From Odiellus spinosus (lineage: Eukaryota > Arthropoda > Arachnida > Opiliones > Phalangiidae): DNA of 64,000 bases. The notes beneath the pieces were generated by a model. That model did no database searches, was not told the DNA's origin, and was given only the letters and a program-made list of their open reading frames with translations. The DNA lies in assembly GCA_963920705.1 (NCBI GenBank), contig OY987225.1:4140662-4204661 (forward strand). The letters are read 5' to 3'. Position numbers and translations under genes: made by a program. Positions 52,240 through 64,000 of the stretch are shown here, piece by piece (position 1 is the stretch's first letter; every line of letters begins with the position of its first letter).

Positions 52240-53682
52240 TTTCATAATTTTAGATGTTAATACCTCCGACAGCCGCACTTGATTCCAGTCAAATCTCTAC
52301 ATTTTTACCAGTGCCCTTTAATCCCAATTAAAATTAATTTTTTTCATAATTTTTGATGTTAATAGCTGGGGCAGCCGCACTTGATTCCAGTCAAATTTCT
52401 ACATTTTTACCAGTGCCCTTTTATCCCAATTAAAATTAATTTTTTCATAATTTATAATGTTAATACCTCCGGCAGCCGCACTTGATTCCAGTCAAATCTC
52501 TACATTTTTACCAGTGCCCTTTAATCCCAATTAAAATTTATTTTTTCAAAATTTTTGATGTTAATACCTCCGGCAGCCGCACTTGATTCCAGTCAAATCT
52601 CTACATTTTTACCAGTGCCCTTTAATCCCAATTAAAATTAATTTTTTCATAATTTTTTATGTTAATACCTCCGGCAGCCGCAGCGAAATCTTCATATTTT
52701 TCCCATTACCCTTTAAACTAAATTTAAATTATTTTTTTCATTATTTTGGATGTTAATACCTTCCTTATTGCCGTTCGAAATGCCAAGTCGTTCGGACTTT
52801 CACATTTTTAAAAAGGAGAGTACTTTTAAGTTTTAAGGCGGAGAAATTGAAACTTAATGTTATTCTATGGGATTTAGATTTTTTTGTACGAGACTTACCT
52901 TTCAGATTTATTTTCTAATGATTCCAGATATTTTTCGGGCTTTATTTTAAGACTAATTTCATAATTTTACACCGATTAGTTTGGCCACAGTCTATTTATA
53001 AAAACGGCAAAAAAAAAAAGGCGGAGAAATTGAAAATTAATGTAATTCTATGGGATTTAGATTTTTTGTAAGAGACTTACCTTTCAGATTTATTTTCTAA
53101 TGATTCCAGATATTTTACGGGCTTTAGTTTTAGACTAATTTCATAAACGGCAAAAATATGAAGAAGGAGAAATTAAGTCAGAGTTCAATACCCATAGCCT
53201 CCAAATCAAGCGCGCTCCTCCACGAGTCCTCCTGCACGTGATTTTAAAAAGCCATATAAAACCTAAGCCTAATTTGTCAAATTAGGCTTAGGTTTTTGGC
53301 GAATCTATTTCTTCTCCTTACTTTTTCGTCCGTTTTCATAAATAGATTGTGGGCCAACTAATCGGTGTATTATTATGAAATTAGTCTTAAAATAAAGCTT
53401 GAAACTTAATTCATACCACACGGAAAAACCAAGTCTGAAAAATATCCGGATGTATTAGAAAATAAATCTGAAAGGTAAGCCACTTTCAAAAAACCAAATC
53501 CCATAGAATAACATTACGAATTTGGCCATGCGCGAAACCAGCTAAGTACCAAAAAAAGGGTCAACTTCAGAATTAATTTTAAAACACTTAGACTTAATAT
53601 TTTTAAATGAAACTTGGAAAAGGCACACATTCGAACCTTGCTCTACCACTTAAAATTGATTTTAACCGTAACAAATAATTCC
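52240..53682 (-). mobile_element. Composite element, copy 3 (module A and short satellite)
   Basis: Inverted relative to copy 1: about five satellite monomers (52240-52740), the GTTCGGACTTTC junction, both A arms and the palindromic centre (53261-53297). It ends at the base corresponding to 17788 of copy 1. Module B is absent. Parts of the second A arm are duplicated (52860-52990 and 53035-53160). Confidence 0.8.
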
Positions 53683-55648
53683 AGAAAAGATGTGAGATAA
53701 CGGCTTTTTTAGTCGTCAAGTTTATACTATGGGATGGGACGAAATAAAAGTTAGAAAGAAGTATAATAAATTAAATCATAAAATAAAAAAAGGAAAGGGG
53801 GTTGTTTAAACAGCCCAAGGTAGTCTACCTAAGAAAATACGTTTGCTACGAGCCTACAACCTACGAGAAAAAGAAGTTTTATGTCGTAGGCTTTAGATAG
53901 ATCAACATATAAGATATCTAATTGAACTCTTGTACATAAAGAAGTAGGAATAGGGTTGTTAGGCTTATTACAAAAACATGATAAATAATAAATGTTTTTT
54001 GACGATCTAAAAAATATATTGAGCCTTTCTTCCAACTCTGAATATCACTGAAAACTAAAGACTACACAATTAGAACACAGAGGCTTATAAAATCGCTGGC
54101 AGCCGATGCTTCGACCGCGGAGTTTCGCGCTCTTTCCACGAGGCGACCTCCCACGTGACTGTCGTCTGCTATGAAAAAGAATGGATTGTCTGTGTTAGCG
54201 TGTTTGGATTGACGAAAAGGTATCCGACCAAATAGGCGTCGTTTAGACCATGAAACATCGTATAGAGGGTGTTTCTGAAAAGTCTATCACAAATTAAGTG
54301 GGGTGTTGTTTGGGACAAATTGAATAAAAAACGTCCTAAGGACCATTGTCCTAAAGTGCACCGTTTCAAAGTTATAGGCCCTCAAAAATTGGTACCCATA
54401 ACAAAAAAAAAATCGGAATTGTTAAACTCTTATTGTATCTTTGACCAAATTGTTTTTAAACTTAAGGTTCAAATTTTAAAAGCCTCTAATCGAAAGAGAT
54501 AAGCTTAATCTCAATTCGAAAGTTATGTTTTAGTTTTGGTTTCCAAATGCATTGATTGAAGTTGTTTTTTTATTTTTTCAATGTAGAATAATAGAGGGCC
54601 CCACTAGCCCGGGAATCGGGACCCAAAAGCTCGCTTCCAATACCACCAACTCCATTTTGAAATTATAATGCCAACGCCAACAAAACTCCAACTAAATCCA
54701 GCAATAACCCATTCCCACCCATTTCCAGAATTAAATATAATAAAATTCCCACTCCCTCCCGACTCCCGTTCATTTCAGAGACAATATTCCCAAAGCCACC
54801 CAAAGCCAATTTTTTTATTTAAACCAACTCCAACTCCACCCAAAAATGAGGGAGTCCCTTGGCTTTCTGAGGGAGTGGAGTTCTCCCAAAGCCTTTGCAG
54901 TCCTCTACTTTGATTTTTGTTTTACGCTAAACACGATTTAAGATAAACACGATTACCATCACTTTTATCAATTCACAAATCCCTACGGTAACATCAATAT
55001 TTGTATTTACATTCTTTGAATTCGTGCCTAGCGTATAAAACCTAAAAAAAATTAATAATATTGATATTTCAAATTTCCATTTATAATAAGGGGACGCAAC
55101 GCTGTCGGTCAAAATTTAGCACCAAATATATGTTTTTCATAAACATTTAACCTAGTTTAGTTGGAATGGTTTCGTGCGCTCTATACCACGCTAATTTGGT
55201 TACAATTGTTTCGTCTAATATATACCACGCTGAGTTCTCTCGAAGCAAAAGTGTTCTCCGGTATACACGGGAAATGCACGAGAGATTACACCTCCCTTGT
55301 ACGCTATGCCCTCAGTCTCTCATGGGAAGTTTTCTAGTTCCAGTACCACGAATATTTCTTTTCAGAATCATTTGTGTAACAAACGATTCCTCAAGAAAAA
55401 ATCCGTTCAAAATTTCTTTCAAACGAAAAAGCTAATATTTGAAACTAACGACGAAAGGATCTTTTTCTTTCGATATAGCTTGCTTTTTGAATCACCCTCT
55501 CCTCAAACAATCTTTTACGTTACCCGAGATTAAAAAATCTGAAAAAAAAACTTATTTTTTCCCGCCCGTTATTTCTAAGCCAATATAATTGTAACCCAAA
55601 GGCCGTAGCCCCTGGAAGTTTAAGAGTATGGAAAATATCGAATTCGTC
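53683..55648. other. Unassigned region
   Basis: Short ORFs (54269-54502, 54668-54913, 55166-55435) have no recognisable domain and no supporting signals. No repeats of note. Confidence 0.35.
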
Positions 55649-55656
55649 AATTGGGG

Positions 55657-55834
55657 TAGAGATCGGGGCTTGGACAAGAAATTTCTGATTATTTTATCTT
55701 TATTTATAATTTGAAAATTTTCGAAAAAAGTCTATGCTAAATCCAATGTAATCGCGAATAATTTTCCGATTATTTTTTATGATTAACTGATTAACTGATA
55801 ATTGTGGATTATCTTGTCCAAACCCCGATCTCTA
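55657..55834. mobile_element. hAT-type MITE, 178 bp
   Basis: The ends TAGAGATCGGGGCTTGGACA (55657) and its inverted copy ending at 55834 form a 23-bp inverted repeat with one mismatch. Both sides carry the 8-bp repeat AATTGGGG (55649-55656 and 55835-55842). An 8-bp target duplication and a TAGAG start fit the hAT superfamily. Confidence 0.85.
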
Positions 55835-55842
55835 AATTGGGG

Positions 55843-57851
55843 TATGTTCGCCAATTAATAACTTGTTGTATTTCATTCGCCCTTTAAATGCCACCCCTTA
55901 AGATAATCCATTTCTACTTTTTTGGTGAATAACTCGAGAGCTCTTTGTTATGGAAATTTCTCCTTTGGAATGCCACAATGGAAGCCCAAAATGATCTTAT
56001 ATACAAAATTTCAGGCAAATCGGTTTAGTAGTTTTTGCTCTAGGCGAGGAAGAAGAAAAAGGCATGGTCTATCCCTAGTTAGTTTGAAATTTTATTTTGT
56101 TTGGCGGCCGCCAACTAATGACTAAAGTACCGCTCCGGGGAGAGGTTCTAGAGCGGCTAGAGCCTCTAGATAAATCTCCGCTTAGCCGATGAATATTGAA
56201 AGTTTGATGGTTTTAGTCTACGATTTTTTTGGATTTGAGCACTTTAATTCTTCATGTTTTACTATTATTTATTCAAAATTTTAATTTTATAACCATTATA
56301 AAGTTATACTTAAATATACCTGGAAATCACTAGATCTATCCTAATTTTCCTTGATTGGCTAGCTAAATCTATCTTTTTAAGCCTTTGCGAAATTGAACAG
56401 TCGCTGAAGACCGTATAAGATGAAACTTTTTTGGTTTAAGACGTCTCTTGGGAACTAACGCGTAATAATTATCATGTGCATATTTATGATCGTGATCGCT
56501 TGTTATTCACGTTTTAATATTTTCAAATTTAATTATGCTGAACTCGAGACGAGAGAAGCTATCGGGAAACCGCCATTACATTTACTATCAAATTTCTAAA
56601 AAAGTAGATCACTCTGGGAAGTGGCTGAGACCCTCATTAATATGCAAAATGATTCTATTGCCTGGCCTGAAAAACGTAAAGACCATACGTCACCTCAAAG
56701 TAGCCAATAAAAATCAACACGAAGAATAATTATTTTTGGCTGGGTTTTCGCACGATTTGGCGGTCCATATTCTGTGGACGATCTTACGACAAGGTCTCAT
56801 TAAGAAAAATCCATGAAAACAATAGAAGGGTCATAGTTATAGAAGATAAGTTATAAACTTATGGTAGAGATGAAACGAAGCGGGAATTGTTCGAATATAA
56901 AATTATTTGTATTTTGTTTGTAAACATTGCATTTCTTTACTTTCCTTTGCTATTTCTTTTCTCTATAAACTCATTTATTAGTATTAGTCCTATTAAATGG
57001 CTTTTTAATTTCTTACCTTCTTTTCCTCGCTCGCTGAACCTTCCGTCAAGCTATTTCTTCCACAATAATTTAAATCAATGATTCAAATTCAAAGAGTTCG
57101 ACGCTTTGGACTTTTATCGTTTTCAAATACGTATCGATGAAGGTCTTCATTCGGAAAACTTAATTAAACTTACTCGATCGATAAATTTATAATTGTATTC
57201 ATGGTTCTTATGTTAATACTACTTATGCTAAGCATTCTATTAGATAGAAAAATGGCGACCCTCAAATCTTTTAACCAAAGTCGTCATAAAAATTACGATT
57301 GGTTCACTCAGAGCTAAGTCGACTACGGAACCAAGAAGGGTGAGGCTATTTTAATTGCAAGTTTATATTAGTTAAAGAGCTTTTGAATAAAAAAATCTAA
57401 AGTAAACTCGTTTTAACAAAATAAATACGGGAATTGTCCTGCAACTATTAATCTGATAAATTATTTCCGATTTCCGAAGATGAATGGGCTTTGGTGTTAA
57501 GTCATCTAAATCTAGAAATCGATTTGTTAGGCTTCCCAAAAAAGGGAATTAATCTTGGGAGTTAAAACTAAACAGTTACAATACTTTTCGAAATTATATC
57601 AATCCTATACAAAAATCTAGATAAACCCTATTTTAAAAAAATCTGACATTAAATGATGAAGAAGTTTGGAGTTGGAATTGTTAAAATCAAAAGCTACTCA
57701 ATTCAGGTATTTAAATGTAATCATTTCGCTATATCGAAGAATAAAATCAGTTTTTAGAAAAAAGAAAAGCCCAGATATTTATCGAGAAAATTGTATGATT
57801 TTTTTCAAAAATTGGTAGTCAAAAAATGTTAAATAATTATATTATTTTTAT
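55843..57851. other. Unassigned AT-rich region
   Basis: ORFs of 60-67 codons (55922-56125, 56535-56729, 56887-57081) look like chance; no repeats or elements recognised. Confidence 0.35.
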
Positions 57852-58211
57852 TCATAAATCGAAATTTAAATAGTCCTCTCCGTCGTCGTCGATGACCCCT
57901 TCCATCGTAAAATTGGAGAAATCCATTATGTTAAGACTGTACAACGACGACGCCGGAGAGGTATATGGATTGGCGGAGGTTGATGCCGGAGGGGTGGCCT
58001 CGTTTGGTGGTGGGGCGGTTTCACTGGCAGTGCCGTTCGCGGTGGCGGTGTTAGTTGCGGTCGAATTGACGGGCGAGGTGGCAGTTCCGGTGATTACGGT
58101 TCCTTGGAGGAAGACCCCAGGTGTAGGCTCTCCTACCCTCCCCGTCACTTGGCCACGTGGCCATCTGGCGGCACTCACGTACGATTTCTCGCCGTTAGTC
58201 CACGTGGCCAC
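57852..58211 (-). CDS. Low-complexity ORF or exon with acidic C-terminus
   Basis: The minus-strand frame runs at least 119 codons and is open further upstream. It is Thr/Ala/Ser/Pro-rich (TNTATANGTASETAPPPNEA) and ends MEGVIDDDGEDYLNFDL, resembling an acidic activation-type tail. It is GC-richer than its surroundings, which favours a real exon. No domain is recognised and no start is secure. The region also carries the palindromic GCCACGTGGC sites. Confidence 0.35.
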   Translation of the reverse strand: MATWTNGEKSYVSAARWPRGQVTGRVGEPTPGVFLQGTVITGTATSPVNSTATNTATANGTASETAPPPNEATPPASTSANPYTSPASSLYSLNIMDFSNFTMEGVIDDDGEDYLNFDL

Positions 58212-58269
58212 ACTCCTTGTTTTTGACCTTCTTTGGATCCTATTTAAATGTCGCGCAATTGCGCAAAAA

Positions 58270-58891
58270 TAAAGTTAGCTACTTTTTGTTTAAGTACGAT
58301 AACGTTCTAAGTAAGATATTTACACTAATAACCCTCCCCCCTCCAACCCCGATACAAAGAAGAGTTCTTCTTCGAGTGGTAGATAATTTGTTCCTAAATG
58401 TTTTCACTATTGGATTAGGACTATTTTAAAAATAAGGGATCGATGGAAAAAGATTAACTTGTTGTTAGGTTGCATTCTCCCTTCAACCTCTATGGAGATT
58501 TTCACCCCTTCGATAAAGGGCCTTTTTTGATTCGCGTTTCCTGGGAAATTTTTAAACGAAAATGTTTCCCTGTATTTTTATTAATATTAATTATATTTTT
58601 AACTATAATATTATGTACATTAAGAGTATCGTAATTAAAAATATTTAACTCTATTTAATCCGACTACATCAACATCCAAGAGAGGAATGACGTCCATTTC
58701 ATAATTTAGACCTAGTCGATTCGACTTAGTCGGATTAAATTAGATTTATAATTTTAACCTTGATTCAATTTTTAATCTATATTTATCAATGTATTAAGCA
58801 ATTTTAAATTTCCGATTAAAATTCTACTGCCTAGGCTAAAGCTCTGAATCGGATATCCACTATCTTCTCTAATTCCTATATTTTCAGACAT
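58270..58891. other. Unassigned region
   Basis: Nothing recognised. Confidence 0.35.
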
Positions 58892-58986
58892 TTTATTTAC
58901 GGATAAATTTTTGGTAAATAAAAAAGCCACACGGATAATATTATCCGTGTGTCTTTTTATTTACCAACAATTTATCCGTAAATAAA
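58892..58986. repeat. 95-bp near-perfect palindrome
   Basis: TTTATTTACGGATAAA at the left returns inverted at 58986, around the centre ACGGATAATATTATCCGT (58931-58948). It could be a foldback MITE or an AT-rich cruciform. Confidence 0.9.
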
Positions 58987-59369
58987 GTATCTGATTACAT
59001 AATCGAAGATATGGCCATTTTTGGTTTATATCTGAATAAGTTAACTCGAATGAAAAATAGACTATTTTTAATCAAATAGATAATATACATCAGCTAGAGT
59101 TTAGTTGATTTCATCCAATTAATAAAAACTGTACAAGTTCGGAGCTCTAGTCTAAGCCTAAGAGGGTATAAAGGTAGAATATCTCAAGTTCACGAACAAA
59201 TAAATATAGATTGGATTTGATTTACCTTGGCATATTCTTTCAAGTTTGACTGAGCTTGTTCGTGACTTTAGTTTGAGTTGACGAGAAATAGCCATCTTTC
59301 GTGAACTCGCCCCTTATATACACTGTAAAAAATAAAGGGTCGGATAAATACCTTTAAAGGTATTTCTGC

Positions 59370-59765
59370 TTGCCACCCCAGGCGCACCCTTTTAGGTACT
59401 TATTAATACCCTACTTTAGGGGTATTATAAAATACCTTCTATTAAGGGTATTAATGAAGACATTTGGGGTACTATTTAGCACCATATATGGTATTTATTC
59501 AGACTTCAAAAAAATACTATTGGGGTTCGAAAAAAGACCTTTTGGGTCATTAGGGGTACTAATTGGTACCATATATGGTATTTATCCAGACTTCAAAACT
59601 TCGCTTTAGGGGTACGAAATAATACCTTTTCGGCCATTAGAGGTACTAATTGGCACCATATAAGGTATTTTTCATACTTCAAAATTTCGCTTTGGGGGTG
59701 TGAAGAAATACCTTTTCGGCCATTAGAGGTACTAATTGGCACCATATAAGGTATTTTTCGGGAAA
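59370..59765. repeat. ~88-bp tandem repeat
   Basis: About four units of AGGGGTACTAATTGGTACCA, TATATGGTATTTAT, CAGACTTCAAAA, CTTCGCTTT. The last two units share TCGGCCATTAGAGGTACTAA exactly. Confidence 0.88.
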
Positions 59766-60239
59766 ATAAAAGATACTTCTTTCATTATTTAAATAGTAGC
59801 AAACCTGGAAGATTTATTTGTACAAAATAATGGGTTATCATACATCACAATGATTTAAAAATCAAAATAAATCCAGATTTGTATTATGGTTTCATGCATT
59901 TGAAAAAGAGGTTTTAACACGAGTTGATGCACTTTGAGAAATTGGTTTTTCACGAGGTTACAAGTTTGTTAACTTTAATTTTAGTACAAAGTTATGGGTT
60001 TGAAAAGAGGTATTTAACAAGTTTATGATTTTGGTTTTTAAAAGAAGTTCATTAATTTGGAAAAGAAAGCTTTTTATAAGACGTTTATGCATTTTGAGAA
60101 AGATGGGTTTTATGGATTTTGAGAAATGGAATTTTATCACAAATATATGAATACGTTAGTTTTAATCACAAATTTATGGGTTTAGTATTTACCACAAAGA
60201 TGGGTTTCAAAAAGGCCTTTTACAACAAACTTATTTTTA

Positions 60240-61142
60240 AATACTAATAATGAGTCATTAAATACTAATAATGAGTCTTTAATTACTAATAATAAACCAT
60301 TAAATACTAATTGTGAATAATGATTTATATAAAATTACTATGAATTATTTATTACTAAATATGAATTAAATATTATTAATTATGAATTAAATATTACTAA
60401 TTATGAATTAAATATTACTAATTATGAATTAAATATTACTAATTATGAATTAAATATTACTAATTAGGAATTAAATATTACTAATTAGGAATTAAATATT
60501 ACTAATTAGGAATTAAATATTACTAATTATGAATTAAATATTACTAATTATGAATTAAATATTACTAATTATGAATTAAATATTACTAATTATGAATTAA
60601 ATATTACTAATTATGAATTAAATATTATTAATTATGAATTAAATATTACTAATTATGAATTAAATATTACTAATTATGAATTAAATATTACTAATTATGA
60701 ATTAAATATTACTAATTATGAATTAAATATTACTAATTATGAATTAAATATTACTAATTATGAATTAAATATTACTAATTATGAATTAAATATTACTAAT
60801 TATGAATTAAATATTACTAATTATGAATTAAATATTACTAATTATGAATTAAATATTACTAATTATGAATTAAATATTACTAATTATGAATTAAATATTA
60901 CTAATTATGAATTAAATATTACTAATTATGAATTAAATATTACTAATTATGAATTAAATATTACTAATTATGAATTAAATATTACTAATTATGAATTAAA
61001 TATTACTAATTATGAATTAAATATTACTAATTATGAATTAAATATTACTAATTATGGATTAAATATTACTAATTATGAATTAAATATTACTAATTATGAA
61101 TTAAATATTACTAATTATGAATTAAATATTACTAATTATGAA
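60240..61142. repeat. 21-bp AT-rich array, family 1
   Basis: About 38 copies of AATATTACTAATTATGAATTA from ~60350, preceded by looser AATACTAATAATGAGTC variants. Three consecutive units share TTAGGAATT, a local variant block. Confidence 0.95.
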
Positions 61143-61632
61143 TTATTAATTATTTAATACGAATTATTAATTATTTAATACGAATTATTAATTATTTAAT
61201 ACGAATTATTAATTATTTAATACGAATTATTAATTATTTAATACGAATTATTAATTATTTAATACGAATTATTAATTATTTAATACGAATTATTAATTAT
61301 TTAATACGAATTATTAATTATTTAATACGAATTATTAATTATTTAATACGAATTATTAATTATTTAATACGAATTATTAATTATTTAATACGAATTATTA
61401 ATTATTTAATACGAATTATTAATTATTTAATACGAATTATTAATTATTTAATACGAATTATTAATTATTTAATACGAATTATTAATTATTTAATACGAAT
61501 TATTAATTATTTAATACGAATTATTAATTATTTAATACGAATTATTAATTATTTAATACGAATTATTAATTATTTAATACGAATTATTAATTATTTAATA
61601 CGAATTATTAATTATTTAATACGAATTATTAA
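61143..61632. repeat. 21-bp AT-rich array, family 2
   Basis: About 23 near-identical copies of AATTATTAATTATTTAATAC with a G. The period is the same as family 1 and about 16 of 21 positions match, so the two share an origin. Confidence 0.95.
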
Positions 61633-62282
61633 TAAGAGAAATTAATCCAGTAATTATTAAATTCTGATCTAGTATTAATAATCCATGAAAAATCCATTTT
61701 AATTATAATTGGTCTAATCATAGTTAATTTGATTCTATCATCAATAAATTTCAATCAGTCATAAAGCTTTAAATAAATTTAATCACTTTTATTGGTAAAA
61801 TTGTGATTAATTTTAATTTAGATTAGGATTAGCTTCATCGATTAGATTTATTTTTGATTATATTTAAATTATAATTATTAAAATGGAATTAAGCGTTTAA
61901 ACTGTGTTAATCGATTTTATCATAATTAAATTAATCTTCTTCATCATTGTTCGATTGTCACGTGAATCAAAATATTATGTCTAAAATTCTGTTCGCTAAA
62001 GCATTTTCTACCGCTGGCAGCCAGTGTCAGTTAAAATTTCAAACCAGTGGGGTTATTTTTTCATGGTGATTTTCAGTCAACACTTTCTACCCCATCCTCC
62101 CTTTGCGGTAAGCCTGATAAAGAAAAATTCTTCACTCCACTGCTCTGTATAATACAACAACGGTTGTTAAAAGCCTCCTCCATTCGATCCTTGCTTTTAC
62201 GTGTCGGAACCACAGGTCGGTTCTTGCCCTGTAGTTGGATTAGACCAACACTTCTGTTCTGCCGTTAATAGTCTCATGTGTA
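61633..62282. other. AT-rich spacer
   Basis: No supported feature. Confidence 0.35.
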
Positions 62283-62360
62283 GGCCTTGGTAGCTCAGTT
62301 GGTTAGAGTGTGGGACAGTTACTGAACGACCCTGAGGTGTGTCTTATGTTGTCATATCAG
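62283..62360 (+). tRNA. tRNA-like relic or SINE head
   Basis: GGCCTTGGTAGCTCAGTTGG followed by TTAGAG has the D-arm and a perfect A box of a tRNA. The anticodon arm is disrupted and no B box (GGTTCGAATCC) or matching acceptor stem follows, so it is not a working tRNA. A tRNA-derived SINE head is the likeliest source. Confidence 0.5.
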
Positions 62361-62790
62361 GATTCCTGTTTATCCACTTAAATCATGTTTAAACCGTACC
62401 TAATGGTTGTTAAAAACCTTCTCCATACCATGTTATTCTATCTTTTAGGACAGTGATCGGCAGAATAAACTTTCCCTTTTCTGTTATATCAGAATCACAT
62501 TCAGTTTGTTCCTGAAAAAATAAGAGTCCTTCACTCCTTCGTCAAGTTGAAATAACTAGCAAAGGCTTAAGCTTGATAGGATTATGCTAAGCAGCTAACA
62601 TACTCGTGAAGGAATTATTGCATATGTTCGAAACTTGAAATTTGGAAAATCATGAAGATTTATAACATATATAAATTAATAGATATGCCTACCTTTCAAT
62701 CTGCGTTTCAGCAACCTTCGATTTCAAAGAGTTAAATACAAGTTAAGCTTGCGCCTAAATTGATGGCTCGGTCGCGTCTCTACTACGAAG

Positions 62791-63327
62791 TTCTCTGGCG
62801 GAACTCCAGGAATACCCTTATCAACTTAAATATCTAATGCGAATCTCTTCCTATAATAGGCGTCAAAATTTTATGTGAAGTCCACCAGCCAACGTTGGAC
62901 TGCCGTATCGTGGGAAGTATTTCACTCGTCTGGACAACTTTCGCTACGTCAGAGCGCCTGATTAGTTCGCCGTGTTAGAATCTTTATCTGGTCAACCACG
63001 CTACTAGTGTATATTCGCCTCGACTTAAAAGTCGCTGACGAAAATATTAATAAAAAATAACGCGTCGAAGTCGCCAAAATTGGATTATAAAAAAAGGAGA
63101 AAAACTGTCGGACCAAAGTTCATCCCCAACCAAGTTTTCTCCTATCGCTACGAGGCAACCTGCGTTTAGTTCTCTGGCGGAACTCCAGGAATACCCTTAT
63201 CAACTTAAATATCTAATGCGAATCTCTTCCTATAATAGGTGGGTACCGAAATTTTATAACTTATTTAGTTTAAATATATGCTGGGAGTTCCGCCGCTAGA
63301 CAATTAGCTGTTAGACAATTACAACCG
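62791..63327 (+). repeat. LINE 5' UTR with 70-bp direct repeats
   Basis: TTCTCTGGCGGAACTCCAGG through CTATAATAGG occurs at 62791-62860 and again, identical, at 63171-63240. The two copies are 380 bases apart and the second ends 88 bases before the LINE ORF1 ATG. This looks like tandem promoter monomers as in some L1 elements. Confidence 0.65.
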
Positions 63328-64000
63328 ATGGGAAAAACAACCCGCTCGAATTCTAAGTCCAACTTGGAAGCTGATGAGTCTCAGCAACATCAAGAAATGT
63401 GCGATTCAACAGATATATTGAAAGAGCTACGTGCCATTTCGGGAAAAATAGATAGCCTAAACTCCAAACTTAATGACACTAATGCTACGGTCACAGGTAT
63501 AGAAGCAAGGCAGGTTATCATTGAAGGTACTTTAAATAATCTACAACATGCTGTGCAAAATATAGGCGTACTAGAAACTCGAATAATCGACCTAGAACTA
63601 GATGTAAAATAGATAGAAATCAAGACTAGGTCTAACTATGAATCGAACCGTATGCGATTAGATAATCTTGAGGTTATGTTTAAGCGTAACAACCTTGTCA
63701 TTAGAGGTGTTCTAGACAAGGAATTAGAAGATAGGTCAGAATTAACTAAAAAAATAAATGATATTTTCTCCCAAAAATTAACTTCAAATATCAAGGCAAC
63801 CCCTAGTCAAGTCTTTCGATTAGGCCCGTTTACTATCGGCAAAACTAGGCATATCATATTTCGCGCCAATACCTATGATGACAAAATGAGTTTATTAAAA
63901 AACAACACACTACTCAAAGGTACTAATATATATGTCGAACACGATTATACGGCAAATCAACAGCTAGCACGATTTCATTTAAGGTCCTTCGCAAAAACCA
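63328..64000 (+). pseudogene. LINE ORF1 protein, partial at window edge
   Basis: The ATG at 63328 (MGKTTRSNSKSNLEADES) opens a coiled-coil (about residues 30-120; LKELRAISGKIDSLNSKL), with an in-frame TAG at 63610. The frame then continues without shift into the RRM-like core: FKRNNLVIRGVLDKELED, TPSQVFRLG, TRHIIFRANTYDDKM and LLKGTNIYVEHDYT. Coiled coil plus RRM-like plus CTD is the standard invertebrate LINE ORF1p layout, an RNA-binding trimer. The protein and presumably ORF2 continue past 64000. Confidence 0.8.

Noticed and set aside
59370..59609. 79-codon plus-strand ORF
   Set aside because: It lies wholly inside the ~88-bp tandem repeat and repeats its own peptide.
62283..62360. Functional tRNA gene
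   Set aside because: The A box is perfect but the acceptor stem, anticodon arm and B box do not form; kept only as a relic.

Overview
This window looks like a stretch of an AT-rich invertebrate animal genome: introns are spliced GT-AG, coding density is very low, and nearly everything recognisable is a transposable element, a satellite array or a decayed viral gene. The phylum cannot be fixed from the sequence. All calls come from reading the sequence by eye; no search was run.

Layout. 0-7.65 kb: a Tx1/L1-like LINE (minus strand, poly(A) tail at 27-46) inserted into a ~63-bp palindromic satellite that continues to 7.65 kb. 8.16-10.28 kb: a wreck of a Ty3/gypsy pol gene between two blocks of one minisatellite family. 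10.37-16.57 kb: a Helentron-type rolling-circle transposon (HUH Rep, Pif1-like helicase, C-terminal endonuclease domain) broken by two single-base frameshifts, then a 20-bp array. 17.6-22.2 kb: a 4.56-kb non-coding composite element (foldback module, ~100-bp satellite, second foldback module); its target sequence is also present uninterrupted at 17.33-17.44 kb. An internally shortened relative lies inverted at 47.06-49.37 kb, and a partial one at 52.24-53.68 kb.

22.85-23.80 and 49.84-50.78 kb are two copies of a non-coding locus with a PSE/TATA-like promoter and hairpins that keep pairing through sequence change: a candidate structured RNA gene. 24-28.3 and 36.6-37.9 kb carry degraded genes of a DNA-virus-like element (adintovirus/Polinton-like): a repeat-rich promoter, a LITAF-like protein, an uncharacterised protein with stops, a zinc-ribbon fragment, a broken packaging ATPase and a small basic protein. 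Between these pieces are an ISL2EU-type transposase and a Ty3/gypsy element. The gypsy pol gene is followed by an ORF with a methyl-CpG-binding (MBD) domain and by a TatD-fold ORF whose metal ligands are lost. A second, opposite-strand gypsy 3' end at 37.9-39.4 kb carries a related TatD-like ORF.

42.4-46.0 kb holds the best host gene candidate: a multi-exon minus-strand BEN-domain gene with coding repeats and two in-frame stops. 51.3-51.8 kb holds two exons of a Myb/SANT-like gene. The remainder is an 8-bp-TSD hAT MITE, a palindromic hairpin, two abutting 21-bp arrays, a tRNA-like SINE relic, and the 5' end of another LINE running off the right edge.
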